Assembly (NCBI GenBank): GCA_017562135.1
Contig: QEYB01001522.1
Span: 496,001 to 560,000 of the forward strand
DNA length: 64,000 nt
DNA from: Dipylidium caninum
Lineage: Eukaryota > Platyhelminthes > Cestoda > Cyclophyllidea > Dipylidiidae
Direction: 5' to 3'
Position numbers and translations under genes: made by a program. Below are positions 1 through 18,200 of this stretch, in pieces. The notes below the pieces were generated by a model. The model was not told where the DNA came from, made no database searches, and was given only the letters and a program-made list of their open reading frames with translations. Numbering within the stretch: position 1 is the first letter of the stretch; every line of letters begins with the position of its first letter.

Positions 1-3000
1 CACTTCGAAAGGATCCCCCAAAAATGTCTTCGGAGAATCTCCTACCTTTGAAGAATGAGACATCGGAAGGAAAGCCGTCCAGAAAGTTAAAGCAGGTTCG
101 TATGTACTGTCGAATTTAAATGTATGCAAAATTTGTACATAACTTTAACTTCCACTCAAGGCTATTCTACCATTTAAAAAATCCCCTGGATCTTTGGATT
201 CTGGGCGGAAGAGCAGATCAAATACACCAATGAAGTCTGAAGTTACTCTGCCTCCTATTGCCAGGCGTCTTGTTCGGAGTCTTATAGGGAACATGGAAAC
301 AAATACTTTCAAAGTTATCGTTTCGCGGTGTGTTGCCATTCTCACTGATGCTCAAATACGCGCTCTTCCTAATGTCGCCCAAAAACTTATCATCGATAAG
401 AAGATTGCCATTGAAAATCGTAAAAAACTGTATGTTTTATATGATTTGTAGACGTTTCTCGTTGTCTACAAATCGTTATCGGACCTTTAATAGTATTTGA
501 GTTGTTATTTTCGATGAGACCTTTCCTCTTCGTATGTTTGGCTATTAATTATATGTGTAGTCTAGTATTTTTTGAGTCAGAGAATTTGATTTTTCAGCAC
601 TGTATAGACTACCTCAAGCTTAATTTCTGAAACGAGGATAGTATGGATGCTTGATACGAATCATGTTCTTTTTTTTATGTTTCGTTTCCTTTTTAGACAA
701 AGCATGACTCCGGAACAACAGAAAGCCTATCTGCGTGACCTGCGTCTACAACGTCGTACGCTCATTGACGAAAATGCACCTTACTTCGAGACTGGAATCC
801 AAGTTTTTCCACTTCCTGAGCCCCGTGCTTTCCCCCTTCCTTTGAACATGACCTCCCTGCAGTTCACCCGCGTTCTCAGTTTTACGGAGTTCATCGCTTG
901 CTATCAACCCCTACTGACTGAGTCTGCGCTTTCACCAGGAGAAATGATATATCCGACCCGTATAAAACAACTGGCTACCGATCTATGCTATTCTTCAACA
1001 GGCAATTCGGAGGAAGAATTCACGACAGATATTGAGGAGGAATCAAATTTAACACCCACTGATGCCGGGCTCCCTAGGGCTTCTGTCCAGGGACTTCGGT
1101 GTCTCAGCCTAGATCGCATGTTACGGGCCGTGAGCGAACGCCACATGTCTGCTTCAGCCTATCGGTGTTTGGCTCGGCCTATGGGCGCACTACTTCGTCT
1201 TCTTTTTCTCAGTGAACAGTTTTCTGTACGTTCATGTAGATCACACCAATTATTGAGTGATTGTATATAACTTGTATTGCGTAATTCCCCACCAACCTTT
1301 TGCCCATTATAAGTAGTGCTAATCATTTACCTATTTCAGAAACAGACAGAATTAGGTATCCAGCTCTCAAAAATTCCAATAACGCCATACACTGCCCCAG
1401 AACTTCTACGTCTACTGTTGCAGTGTGAATTGGTCAATGGTACGTGTTCAACAAATGACCGAGCAGTAGCGCGTATTCGCCAAATAATTGCCTGTAATGG
1501 GGGTAGTGTGTGTGATTTAATGCCCTCGGGAGACGCTCTCGGAGCAACCAGTCTTATCAAGCATCTAACAACTGCCGATTTGTTTGCGTTGGATACAGAA
1601 CACCGAATTTTAGCTATTGAGATCCTTGTCGATTTGATGCTTGACTTTGACACAATGGATGAGTACATGCACACGTGCAACAAAAGAGCCATTAGAGCGT
1701 GGCAAACTCGTTTGGCGCTTACTAAAAAGAAACGAACGGTATACCTGCCGAATTCGCTGAAGCGAAATTACCGGTCGGAAAAGGTAAGTTTCGCCATACT
1801 ACAATTATCGTGTTTTTGTATGAAAGATAATACACGTTATTTGGGTGGAAATCACGATTTGAAGAATTATTTAATTTGAAACATCGATTCTTTGAAATTA
1901 TCAACTCATGGTTTGAACAACAAGACGCTTTAGTCTAGTATTCACTTTTGTGAATTTCTTTATAACTGTGCTATAAATATATTTAATGGCACTCTGGCGC
2001 ATGAAAGTCTTGCAATCATCTTTTCCTTGTCCGAAATATAAGCCTTGTTAATTTTACCATCTTAGGTTTACAGATAAACCCTATTTTTATACGTCACACT
2101 TGCTTCATATGTATCTAAGTCTTTACTTTAGTTATCACTTAAGTTGTTTGATTTACCATACGGACATCGTTAATAGTTTGAGGCCTTTTATAATATTACC
2201 CTTCGGCATATTTAGAGGCTGATTTTGCGAGTACTTTCAAGGTTCGTGTGTGTATTGAATCACACTCTTCTCGTTGGTAGAACCCGAATCGGATGATCTC
2301 GCTTCGATTGTCAAAAATCGTCGAGTTCTGGCTGCCAAGGCCGCCGAAGAACGCGAGATTCGAGAAGCGAAAGAGCGAGAGAGACGCGAACTTGAGGCTA
2401 AGATTGATGCAGAGGAGAAGGCCCTCGCGAAAGCTGAGCATGAACACACTATAGCTTCTACTGAGGCCAAACTTGCCCTCCGTGTGAGTTCCCTTGGCAC
2501 CGACCGTCGAGACCGCCGTTACTGGCGTTTCTTCTGTGCCCCTAATCGCATCTTCGTTGAAGCCAACTGGGCCCCCGAAGAATATCACATTGGTGACAGT
2601 CTCATAAAGGAGCCATCTGTTGTTACCACTTTCCCTCCAGCCCATATTTTTCCTGAAGATCTGGTCAACTGTGCAGTAGTCCATCGTTTCGGCTATGCTG
2701 CGCGCTCTCTGTGGTATGTGTTTGACCAGCCTGACGAATTGGATGCTTTGGCTAATGCTCTAGTTGAAAGAGGGGCACGAGAAGGTCAATTAAGGAAAAA
2801 TCTTGTTCAGTCGGGCCTCTTGGATAATGTAAAAGAGTTGATTTCTTTATCTCGACTTGAAGAAAGTCACAATGAGTTCAAGGAAAAGGAAGGTGGGAAG
2901 GATTGCATACGCTCTAATTTGGCTGATGAGTAAGCGATTGATCCCTTAAATCAATTTTTCCACTTGGCATTTATTCTCTATATTTTAATAGAATCGATGC

Positions 3001-6000
3001 CAAGATCACTGCCAAAGTTCATGGAGATGCCGAGGCTATCCTCGCCAACGTTCTTCTTAAGGTAAATTATTCCACATTTTAAATTATCTAGTATTTATAT
3101 ATGACATGCCCTGATTCAACGCTTTATAGTTATGCATACTATTTTCACGCCGATTTTTGCTTATGGGTAAGGCATCGTATTCAGCAGATGCTTTTCATCA
3201 CACCTTTGGTATTTATGACATCCATTCATTGAGGTCAAATTCATAATTTTCGTTCAAGTTCTCCTTGGACTTCCTGACTTTCTTCTAGAATGTTTACGAA
3301 ACAGAAATTCATCTTCGTGACGGGGGACTTGGTGGTGTACCAGACTTCCCTAACTGGGTGACAAACCTACTTGCTATTCAAGCGAAATACGGATTATGTT
3401 TTTCACTTATCAACAGTATCCAATCTACCCCCATAAAGGGAGGTGTTACAGCTGAACGAGCCTCTTTAACTGCTTTCGCACCTGTTTCACTCGCTCCCTC
3501 TAAGACACCCCTGCAATCTGCAGCGGAAGCCCTTGTTGCGGTGGGCCAGCACGTCCATCGCCGCTTCTTGAGTGTACCAAAACTAAAGTTAAATCATGCA
3601 ACCAGACGCCTTGTTGAGATTGGTGCCGACGGAGTTATTTGTGAAGATGGTGATCGAATTCATGAAAATAAAGAACATAAGGTGGTGGGTGAAGAGGAAG
3701 AAAAAGAACTCCTACAACAGCAACGTTGGGAGCCAAACGACCCAGAAAAAATGCGCGCCCATGAGAGTGATGTAGAACTCTGGATTAACGTTTGGGTCAA
3801 GGCTGTTCGTTCGGCTGCTACTCTCTCGAGACTAAATGTCTTACATGTACGTTTCATTGCGAAAACTATCTGAAATCACTCGAATTAGTTGATCGCCTTT
3901 AAAATAATCCAAAGTCCCGAACATCCTTGTCTATGTATTTTACGACGGGTTTTTTGCCCAAAATTAGCTTTGAGCAGATTTACTTTGCACTAGTTTTAAC
4001 TTGCGCTGTAACTATCAATATTTTTTAAAATCGTGGTTTAAGTCAGTACCGAGGTTAGATTTTGTGTTTATCGTAAGGTAACATTTGTTCATTTTCCATC
4101 CGAATATAAATAAGTTTCTTAGAATCAAATCTCGTACATTTACGGCTTATAATTCCGGTGAAAACTCGTTGTCTTCAGGCATGCCTAGATGCTTGCATTT
4201 TGTGGGAGAAATCGGTAGCCAACGTTCGTTGTCGCATCTGCCGTCGCAACAAGGACGATGATAGCCTTTTACTCTGTGATGGCTGCAACTCCGGATTCCA
4301 CCTATACTGTCTCCGACCGGCGTTACATTCTATTCCACACGGTGACTGGTTCTGCGTTTCTTGCAAACCTCCCAGTAATTCGTCGACCATCAATCGGCAG
4401 CGGCGCGATCGTCGAGAAGCCTCGGAAGCTTCAGATAGCGAAGAAGTGCAGAGCAGTGTTAGCGACTCCGATGGGGAGACTTCCTCCTATGGAGGAGAAG
4501 AGGTGGAATCTGGGGAAAGACGGCAGCATCAGCGCTTTCCTAGAAGCAGGTTGAGGCGCCGCCCTTCTGGTAGACAAGCCCGTTTCAAGGTCCTCTTCTC
4601 GGTCATCACAACCCTTTAAAACTCATTCCAAACCTTGTATGTTGTCTCGATGCATTTTTCTGAATACTTGCTTAAATATGTTTTGTCTTAACACTGGTTA
4701 ACACTTCATATTTCTATTTTATTTGGTAAGAGCCTTGCAACATTGGAAGGATTTAACATCATACAGTCAATCTAAAATAACTAACAAGGGTATGAGGACA
4801 AAATTGTCTCAGGTGTACATCATTACCCACGGATTAAAAGGCTTCCAGATCAATATTTGGAGTTAACTACTAATCCACCCAAATGCAATGGCAGTAGCTG
4901 TAGCTGTTACTTGTCGCGCAAATCTTAGTGTTGCCTAGCTTTAAATACTGGCAGACATAGATGGGATTATTTGGAACACCAAATCCATCCCCACGAGTAG
5001 CTTTTTTGTAATAGCATGCTTGTATGCCAACATTAAAAATCGTTCATAGATATCGGAGTATATTCATGGATTAATAGTGTAATGTCTCCCGTTTCTCCCA
5101 ATCCTCCCTCTGTGGCTCTTGTATTATGATTCTCTGTTTTTGGATCATGCCTGCTAAAACAAGACCAGTTAGTGATCCTCTTGCCTCTTTCTGTAGCCTC
5201 GTCAAATTTGGCGTCAAATGACACCCTTTGTCTCGTTTGTGACGACGAAAGGACGGAAGAGGATGAATTGGTGGGATGTTCTATATGTCCTAATGCCTTC
5301 CATCCTATATGCCACACTCCACCCCTGCGCTCAGCGAACCGACGTGCTCCTTGGGTTTGCTCTGTGTGCCGCGTCACTCGATCTGTCTCGGGTGGTCTCT
5401 CAGCCATGGGGCAATCGCTCCGCCTTCGTGCCTCCAGTAGGGTTAACCGCAAAAGCAGGTATTCTCTTCTTGTCTTGCCTGGTTCTAGTTTGAATAAGTC
5501 ACTGAGCCCAAAAACTTGGGTTTTTCAAAGTCTCCCATGAGCTGCCCCTGTTTTCTTATTCGGTGTTAACTTATAAATCACAGTTATCTTCGACTTCATC
5601 GAGTTTCACCGATGTCAAAGAAGCGACCGCGTCCTAGTTCAGGCGATGACGAAAGCTCTGCCGAGGAGTCAGATAATGACTCCAGCGATGACGACGATGC
5701 AGAGGAGGGTGCTAACGATACCGAGACGACTGAAGAGCAGGCTGATGAGCGAGTAACCCTTCCTCCACCGACTAAACGGCCTAAAATTGGATCACCGTTC
5801 ACCTGTACCGATCTCATAACTGCCATACGAAGACATCGAAGCTCATGGCCCTTCCAGGAGCCGGTGAATCCGAAAGAGGTTTGCCATCATTACGACCTTT
5901 TTTGCACGACCTTTTTTGATTTGCTCTGGTCTATTTTCATCTTTGTTTATTTTTTATTTCTTTTTTGATTGTCTAAGTTGTAGTAATACATCGGTTTCTT

Positions 6001-6653
6001 TTTTTTAATAATATTTACGATAACTTAGCCTATTTCTTAATTAAACTGCTTAAACTATAAAAATTCTTTTTCTTAATTTTATGGAATGAACATATATTAC
6101 GTACTCTTCTAATTTTAAGTACGGTTTAATTGTAGGTACCCGATTATTACGAAATCGTAGTGGATCCTGTGGATCTTTCAATGCTAAACAGTTGGCTCAA
6201 GGAAGGACGCTATAAAGGTACCGAGGGTCCACACCGTCTTTCCGAGGACCTGGCGAAAATGTTTTTCAATGCCGAATTGTACAATAGCGCCGACTCGGAC
6301 ATTTGGAAGGCGGGGTCACAGTTAGAGAACTATGTGCAATCCCTCTTCAAAAAGTTTGTACCACGTGAGCATACATTATGGTCTACAGACCTTCATTACC
6401 AAACCTGCCCCTCCTTCCCACTTTTTTCCGACCACCAATGGACCATGGATCTGAAAACAGGATTTTTTCGGTAGAATGACACTTTTGCACAAATTGAAAT
6501 GGACGTAACTAACTTTTGCAAATGCTAATAATACGCACCTAGAATCTAGCCTTTGGTTAGAAAAATTGCTTTTTGGTCGCTTTCCTTAGTTTAGGATTTG
6601 ATTTTGTTTTTTTTGTTTTAGCCGTGAACTACAAACGCGACAGATTAAACTGA
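1..6653 (+). CDS. BAZ1A/ACF1-like chromatin-remodelling subunit (3' part)
   Basis: This is the C-terminal part of an ISWI-partner protein of the BAZ1 family, which in animals positions nucleosomes in the nucleus (ACF/CHRAC or WICH complexes). Supported exons are 3-95, 161-429, 697-1225, 1340-1783, 2281-2929, 2992-3061, 3289-3846, 4179-about 4569 or 4589, about 5197-5458, 5584-5878, 6136-6364 and 6622-6653. Domains in order are a DDT-like segment (about 840-940), WHIM1-like (about 1570-1680), WHIM2 with GTDRRDRRYWRFF (2494-2532), PHD finger 1 (CRIC, CDGC, FHLYC, WFCVSC; 4233-4370), PHD finger 2 (CLVC, CSIC, FHPIC, WVCSVC; 5230-5370), an acidic D/E/S stretch (5640-5740) and a bromodomain across the 5878/6136 junction (PDYYEIV, YNSADSD). 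Two PHD fingers favour BAZ1A/ACF1 over BAZ1B/WSTF, which has one. The N-terminal WAC domain would lie left of the window. The last exon (6622-6653) adds ten residues and a stop and is preferred over read-through to 6474, because the donor (gtgagc) and T-rich acceptor are strong. Confidence 0.85.
1784..2280 (+). other. intron interval that may hide a micro-exon
   Basis: The exon ending at 1783 finishes in phase 0 (AAG before gtaagt), but the next clear coding block, from 2281, needs one extra base to stay in frame. A direct splice would break the frame. Two candidate micro-exons restore it: 2232-2241 (10 nt, followed by a 39-nt intron) or 2218-2245 (28 nt, followed by a 35-nt intron). Both are flanked by AG and GT and both read without a stop. 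I cannot choose between them. The phase mismatch is seen directly; the micro-exon is inference. Confidence 0.4.
4570..5196 (+). other. intron between the two PHD fingers, boundaries ambiguous
   Basis: The acceptor at 5196 follows a good pyrimidine tract but needs a phase-1 donor. The consensus-like AAG/gtcctc donor at 4589/4590 is phase 0, while G/gtagac at 4569/4570 is phase 1. Alternatively, the phase-0 donor pairs with an acceptor at 5168, which adds nine codons. All choices keep both PHD fingers intact, so only the linker between them is uncertain. Confidence 0.5.
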
Positions 6654-9600
6654 GTAAACTGAATCATTTCACTTGCCCTGCGTTTGTATGTCTCGCGTTG
6701 TATTGTAAAGACCTGTATTGTACGTAACATTTCGTTGCACAACTTACATTTAAATTTTGTATAGAACAGCTGAGAGAAAACAAATGTGCCGGCTAGCTGC
6801 GCCTTTCAGCGAATAGCCACGACACCACCTAAATCGTCTAGATTTATACGTCCCATCCCTCATTCACTCCACCTTCTTCTGGAGCACTCCCTTTATACAA
6901 TCGTTTGTCCTTCTTCCCCACATCGACGGCTGATGGTTTTGACCCCTCGGTTTCTGTTTTTCCGACTTCACCGGAACTGACCCACTTGAATGTACGCAGT
7001 AAACCGCAGCGTTGCATTTATTCTAATAGACGTAAAAAGTGCTGCATTCTATTCAAGTCTGACCCTTATTGCTTAAATGAAATGATGGTCATCGGCAAGT
7101 AGGGAAACTTGGCTGCGGTTATGCCATCTCGGAGAAAAAGGTCTGATCCATTACTCCGTATTGAGGTTCGTTGATCATAAGCATTAGGAGATCGACGGGG
7201 CGGGAGGAACCATACCGCCTGGTGTGAACAAATAAGAGGGGAAGAAGAGATATTTCCCACCCTACTTAGCCCCGAGCGGAAGTTTCCATTTTAGGGTATG
7301 GAACCTACGTGGAGTTTGAAATGATGATGTTGTTAACTCAAGAGATGAACGACAAGGGAGATAGTCATCTTTACGTTTTAAGTAAGAACTGCGGAAGGAG
7401 GGTCGGTGCAAAACGGTAGAGGGTTCTAACGATCTGTACGAACACACGACGGGGAAAGGCGGCTACGGTATTTATTTTATGACCTTGCGGCGATGATATC
7501 AGTTAAAATAAATAGGCTGATGCTTAACCTTATCACACAAAAGGTATAAGATGTCAACGAAAACTCGGTGACAGAAGTAGCTGCTTACACACCAAAGCGA
7601 AGGAACGCGGTTGACAGCTAATTTAACAAAACAATGTATTCTCAATAAACATACTGTACACAATCTAAATAATGCTTATATACGGTATTGTGCGCTTTAC
7701 AATTTAATTTACCTCTACATAACTGAAGAAACCTCAATTTATGATTATCTATATCGCTGAATGATCATATATATTGCTAATGGCAATTCATAGAATCTTT
7801 GCTATGCGACACCGATCATCAACGGACTAGTTAGCAGCTTTGTTGATGGTTTCCGATGTCATTACTCTATTTTAAATTTCCCAAAGAAAACTCTGTTATG
7901 ATGCGAAAGTTAAAGCGTGTCACTTGTTTACTTTCCCCCGTATTCTCTACCGTTTGGTTCTTTTTTAATAACTATTAGGTTTGCTTATTAAATGAAGGGA
8001 AAATATGTGCTAATAAAACAATGAACCGTGCAACATACTAGTTAGAATTTTCAGCCATCTGTCGAGGGCGAGGTTTCTCGTGTGCTTTGCCATGAATTGC
8101 TTTCTAATCTCCATGACAACTTTCAAAAAATTGCTTTTATCTCCATTCGACTAACTTAAGTGTATATCTTTACATTTCTGATGCAAAATTTTTCATTCAT
8201 GTCACAGCAAACCTGAAACTACTCCATACTTCGGTAATATGTTTGATAACGGTTACGCAAGTGATGCTATGCTGTAAATCGTGAATAAATATAGAAACTA
8301 GTAAATATTATTAAATGATTATGCGACCAATCACTAAGGCGCACAATATCATGATTCGTAACTATTTTACCTTTCAGTACCAGCCCTTTTTACGTCACAG
8401 CCCTTGTAATAGATAAATATTACGTGTGAATATATTATATTGCTAGCTGAGTCTCTTTTAGAGCAATTAATGAAGAAAGTATGAAAAAAATGTCTGCAAT
8501 TCCCCAGGTTATTTAACAGACTATAATTTGAAAATAATATTTTCATTGTCAAATAGAGGAAATGGTCAATAGTTGTGTTTTTTTGCATTCTCCATTTCCA
8601 GTATTTTGTATGTGGGAAACAATTGCAAGTTCCCTTTGAGTAATGTAAGAAGTAAGAAGTGCTTGAATTTTTGTTGATATCCAAAAAAGCTTCATGATTT
8701 TGGTGTTAACATCATTAGGTAAAGTATGTTTTCGTTACTCGTAAGTTTTCAGATCACATTAGGACCTGCGGACAATTGGTACGTCTAACTGTTTAATCTC
8801 TTTTCCCTTTTATGTTTGTTACAGAAGAAACTATGATAACATTCGCAATTAGGCGGGTTATCAGGAAAGAATAGCGTTGTCTAAAGATTTAATTTGACAA
8901 TTTGTCGTTTTTCATTCTTAAAATGAGAAGGAAAAAGGCAAAGAAATACTTCCCTGGGTTTCGGCTAAGAGGCTACTACTTCTTTTAAACTGCTTTAAAA
9001 TTTTTACAATGTTCAATCTTCTTAAGTTTTCTACCAACGAAGAAATGTGAGTAAACCGATAAATAACTTAGATTTTTACTGCGAAAAGGCTATATTTGTG
9101 ATTGTACAGTATATAAATGTATTTGATTTTGGGGTTCGTTCGCATCTTTTAAACATTCCTGCATGTGTTAAATCTTGTCGGCAGCACTATAAAATGCCAG
9201 CGGAATATAAACAATATGCATTTTCATAATGAAACTTATAAAACTTCTGAGATATTTCTTCAGATTTTTTAATTCTGACGTTGTTACCTTTCGACACTGA
9301 GTAGGATTTGCTGGAACACTCATTATTGGGAATTATTCATCTTCGGAAAAAATATTATGCGTAAATTGTCGAAGCAATTATACATTGGTAGATTTGAGCA
9401 TGAAATATGGATGCATTTACATCCACGCGACATTGACGGCCTGTCTGTCCGCGTACTTAATTGGTGACCTTAATGTTATATTAGTAAGATTCAAATAAGT
9501 ATTCAGGTAAAAGTTAGCACTGCGATAGTTTTTTTTATTTAAAAACTATAATAAAATCTTTTTCGTCGACAACGAAAAATAAAACATCAAACTTTTCTGG

Positions 9601-9730
9601 ACACTTCTTCAAATGGTTTCTGATGAAGTTGCATATATTCATTGCGAGTTGAGGAAGTACCTTGTTTAACTGACTCACCCCCTACTCGGTCGACTTAATT
9701 TGACGAGCCTCGCTTTGCTTTTATGTGATT
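6654..9730. other. intergenic/UTR stretch between the BAZ1-like and S6K genes
   Basis: About 3.1 kb of AT-rich sequence with only short ORFs. The left part is presumably the 3' UTR of the BAZ1-like gene and the right part the promoter and 5' UTR of the S6 kinase gene. A slightly more GC-rich patch lies at about 7080-7470. No RNA gene or mobile element was recognised. Confidence 0.6.
7644..7649 (+). terminator. possible AATAAA polyadenylation signal
   Basis: A canonical AATAAA hexamer about 1 kb after the inferred stop codon of the BAZ1-like gene, in the sense strand and ahead of the next gene. Such hexamers also occur by chance in AT-rich DNA, so the assignment is weak. Confidence 0.25.
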
Positions 9731-14144
<4,414 letters not shown>

Positions 14145-15278
14145 AGAAAATTTCATATTGCTTCGCCCATCTACCTCCCTGCCTCTGACACTGTGCCAAT
14201 TGTCTTTATCCACCTCTTGCTGTGGAAAGCGGAGCGGTTACATCCACCCTACGTCCCTCACTGATATTTATCAACTATCCTTGCCTCTTTAAAATGTTGC
14301 ATGGAGTGTTACTGGCTTGCGAACGAGTTTTTTTTATGAGGTCTTGTGATGATTTTCTGATTATCGATGGTTTAAATTGAACAGTGTATACTTTATCCTG
14401 TCGCCACACCTACCTTTAGTGCACTGTAGAGCTGCATTTTATTCTGGTTGCTGTATGCTTATTGGAAGCTCAAGCGCGTTATTACGAAACGCAAATTTGG
14501 CCTTCCTCCCCTTCCTCTCCTCTCCCCTCCCCACCTTTCATCTTGTGGTGTGGGCGTTAAGGTTTTGCCTTGTCTTCTTTTTCAACTTGCCTGTCGCGAC
14601 TTCCTGCAACCTTTTTTATATGTCGACTACCATTGAATCTATCCCTGCTCATCTCTTGTAATAGAGCAGTATTCATTTCAATTATCCCCCTGAAGAATTA
14701 CAATGATAATGCATATGTCTATTGGCCTCGTTTTTTTCCAGCGTTTTGGAAATCTTCTGTATGTTTGCGCCCCTGCATCGCCACAGAAAGTCTGACCCAG
14801 TTAGTTTTTTTGGTTAATCCTCTGGCTTGGTTGACGATAATGTGCTTTCTTGGACACTTGTATATCCAGTGAAATGGCATAATATGAGGTCAACATTTCG
14901 TTACATTGATGCTTTGGTCCTTACTAATTGTACTACACAGAAGATGCCTGGGCCAGAGGCTATGCGGTTTGATTCATTCCTTTATCCTATTCACTCACTG
15001 GTTATATGTTCTCGGAAGTTTGTCTATTTGAAAAGGTACACTAGATGTTTGATCCACGCTTAAATAAGTTTTTGGCTGTTCTGGGGTTGACCAGTTGTAC
15101 GAGTGTCAATTATTTCGTTAGTACCATATTGCCGGCAATGTGAAGCTAAAATGTTCCGAAGAAGTAGAATGAGGAGGTCGTGACTTCTGAGGCGGTATAA
15201 TTTGGGGCTTAGCCGAATCTGGTTTCTACTTGTAATGCATCCTAAAACCGTTTTAAACTTGTTTAGTATTGATTTCAA
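14145..15278. other. intergenic stretch between the S6K and RNF20-like genes
   Basis: It contains the 3' UTR of the S6 kinase gene (CT-rich at about 14500-14600) and the 5' region of the next gene, on the same strand. No coding exon or canonical AATAAA was recognised. At 1.1 kb it is too wide to suggest a tight polycistron. Confidence 0.6.
15265..15266 (+). promoter_or_regulatory. possible splice acceptor just before the RNF20-like start codon
   Basis: A T-rich tract ending in AG lies 13 bases before the ATG at 15279. It could be the acceptor of a 5'-UTR intron or of spliced-leader trans-splicing, both of which are known in flatworms. There is no direct evidence here that it is used. Confidence 0.3.
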
Positions 15279-18200
15279 ATGTCCAAACGAAGTCATCCCG
15301 ATCAACAGTCTGGTGGCAGCGGGGAATCCAGTTCTGCCGTCTCGGTTCCCAAACGTCAATTCCTCTCAGGCTCGGAGCTTGTCCTTTTCAGTCGTGTTCG
15401 ATCTCTCGAAGAGTTGGATAAGCGTACCCTACAACTTCAAAACAAGAAGCTTTACGAAGCTCTCACTGAGAAGCGGTCGGCAATCAGTGATTTGCGGCAA
15501 CGAATTGAACAGTTGGAGAATAGACAGGCTAAAGATGATGCTCTGCTCTGTGTCGTTAATCGTTATTGGAACCAAGTACGATATCCCAGCATTCTCATCC
15601 TCTATTCCGTAATTGTTTTTAATGCAAGTGAGATTGATTTTATATTGTCCTATTTGACTCGGGTGTCAATCTACACGATCTAGCAATACCTTTCCTCTAT
15701 CCTTTTAATACACTATTAGTGGTTGGTAAATTACAGGAATTTTTTTCCTTCCTTTATTGTAATGTATTTTTTCCCAGTTAGATGAAGATTGTCTTCTTCT
15801 TCTGCAGCGTTGCGAAGTTGATGTTGATGAGGAAGGTATGGTGACTGCTGTAATCATGTTCTTGCTGTGAAGTTTTATCTACTTCACCACTTTAATAACA
15901 TTTCTAAACTTATGGAAATGCCTAAATGGTTTGCAGATAAACATTCAAATTCTTCACAGTGGGGTTTTGATCTTAATATTTTCCAATTCCAGTTTCCGAC
16001 TCCGCTGACTCCTTTCTGAAACAGTTAGCCTCTTGGGAAAAGGAAGAGGTGCCCGAGAAATTACAGCAGCGTGTCCACTTCTCAAAGCGCATTATTGCCA
16101 GGCTTTTGACCTCTCTTGAGAGGTAATCGACTTGAGTGTAACCAAAATTTCGCTTTTCGTGAAATTGCAGTTAAATAAGGTTGATATTCAATGGCTCTAG
16201 TTCTTTTTTCTCGAAATATTGCATTTTACGAATGAAATAACTCTTGACTATTCGACTATTCAGCCCTTATATTTGCTTATTTTGCCGCCATATTGGGTGG
16301 TGTTTTTTGCCCGCATTCAGATTGTTGAGCTCGGTTTTGAGATCAAATATCTGAATGATTTGGTTAGAGATTGATTTCACGCCCGAGCACTGTCCCTGTA
16401 TTTTTCAGTATTTCAGGTCGAAAATGAAATACTTAAAAACGAACCCCAATAAGGAATATTCTGCTAACTTTTCTGAGTATAGTGCTTTTATATCTAACTA
16501 CCCCGGGTAACTAAGATGCAATTTGCATTGAATATTTTGGACCGATTAAAGTATAAATTTGGGAGGCCAATTCTCCGCTGTGTTCCACTATGGTTAATTT
16601 GCTCTCTTTACAATTTACCGATTGAATTTGATTCTCCTCACAAGCAGTAGTAATTTACTGCCGGTGACTGGATTTTAATTGCACGCTGCCTGTGTTAAAT
16701 TATATGCAACGTTTGGCTGTTATCCTATAGATTATTTTCATCATTATATTTAACCTCTGTACAGTCGTCTCACGGTTCAGCGTTTTTTCGAAAGTAGACT
16801 GCCTTTTTTACGTTCTAATTCGAACTCATTTTCAATTTTATTGTTAGACTTGTAACTCATCAAAGTCGTCTCCGCACCTTTCTTGTGGATGAATTACAGT
16901 CGGATAGAATTCCGAAAGCGTCTACCGCTGCCACAGCGTCCTCCAAGGCTTCAGCACGAGGAGACTGTCAAATTGAGAAAGGTTGTCTGGATAAAAGGGA
17001 AGAAAAGTTTGGTACTGATGACGTTGTAGTAGACGACGGAAACAGATCAGAGCCCATCTCCAGTTTGTCCCCAAGTGACAGAGTGATAGTTACTTTGAGA
17101 GAAGAAATCACTTCTCTTTCTAACGAGAATGCCCGGCTTCAGCGCCTCTGCACAAGTATGCATGCCAATCATCGTCAGCAAAGTCTTCGTGTAGGTGATA
17201 CTTCTTTGATACGTAATTGCGGTTTTGCAGTGTAATACCACTTTCTGCTTCGTCCACTTGGCCAAATTTTCCCCTATTATTGCCCCTTTTGTGAAACCGA
17301 TGAACCACCTTGGAACGGCTTTACACTCCTGGTTTCCTCATGATCAAAATTGGTAGATAATTTTGCCTTTTTTTTCTACCTTTCTATTCAGGGCTGCGCT
17401 GTCTCTATATCATCCGAAAGCTTTCTGACCTACCACATTGTGCTTGTAGAACATTACTGTTTTTAATTCTGTGTTTACTGCACAAGTGGGATGCAAATAA
17501 CTGTCAATGCGGTGTTACGATTAGTCATCAACGTTGAGTGTCTGATAATGTTTGCCTTCGAACATGCTTACTCTTCAGATTCTGCTTCTTTTGTTCTAAC
17601 ACCAATATCCAACTTATTAATTTTATATTGTGTGAATGAGTCTTTTTGTTGATTACATCGCCGTAGACATCATAATCGATTCCACTTTCTCTCCCTGATT
17701 TTCATCGTCTTTCTGTTTTTCGAACCCGAAATTGGAAATACGTTATCGCCACTTGACAGGTCGTGGCAACAGTAAATAATCAACCCAAAATTACTTTTGA
17801 CCTAGAAAATATCCGAGCCTACTTCATCTTAGTTAAGTAGAAGCCGAGTTGTTTATTGAAACCATCCCTCAATTATTCTCATTGTTTGCATTCACTGGAT
17901 ATTGTTCTTGATTTATTAGATAAAGTTCGTACTTCCTTTTTCATATATGAAACAAAAGGAAATTGGCAATTGCCAGCCTATTTGTCCCAACTTCTCTTTT
18001 TTACTCTCATTTCGATATCGCTTCATAAAATTATTAAAGGCGAATATTAAGTTTATTCCTTTAAAATTTCTTAAGGGAAATTGAACTTCGCTTATCCTTC
18101 AGTTGCGCGAACTTCAAGACCAGTGTCAAGCTAACTCCGACTCTGCTGATGAGTGGAAAGCGAAGTATGAAGATTTAGAGTACAAGCTTCAACAGTCTAC

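Noticed and set aside
6365..6474. Read-through C-terminus of the BAZ1-like protein after the bromodomain
   Set aside because: A strong donor (gtgagc) at 6365 and a very T-rich acceptor at 6620-6621 give an in-frame ten-residue end, so this stretch is more likely intron.
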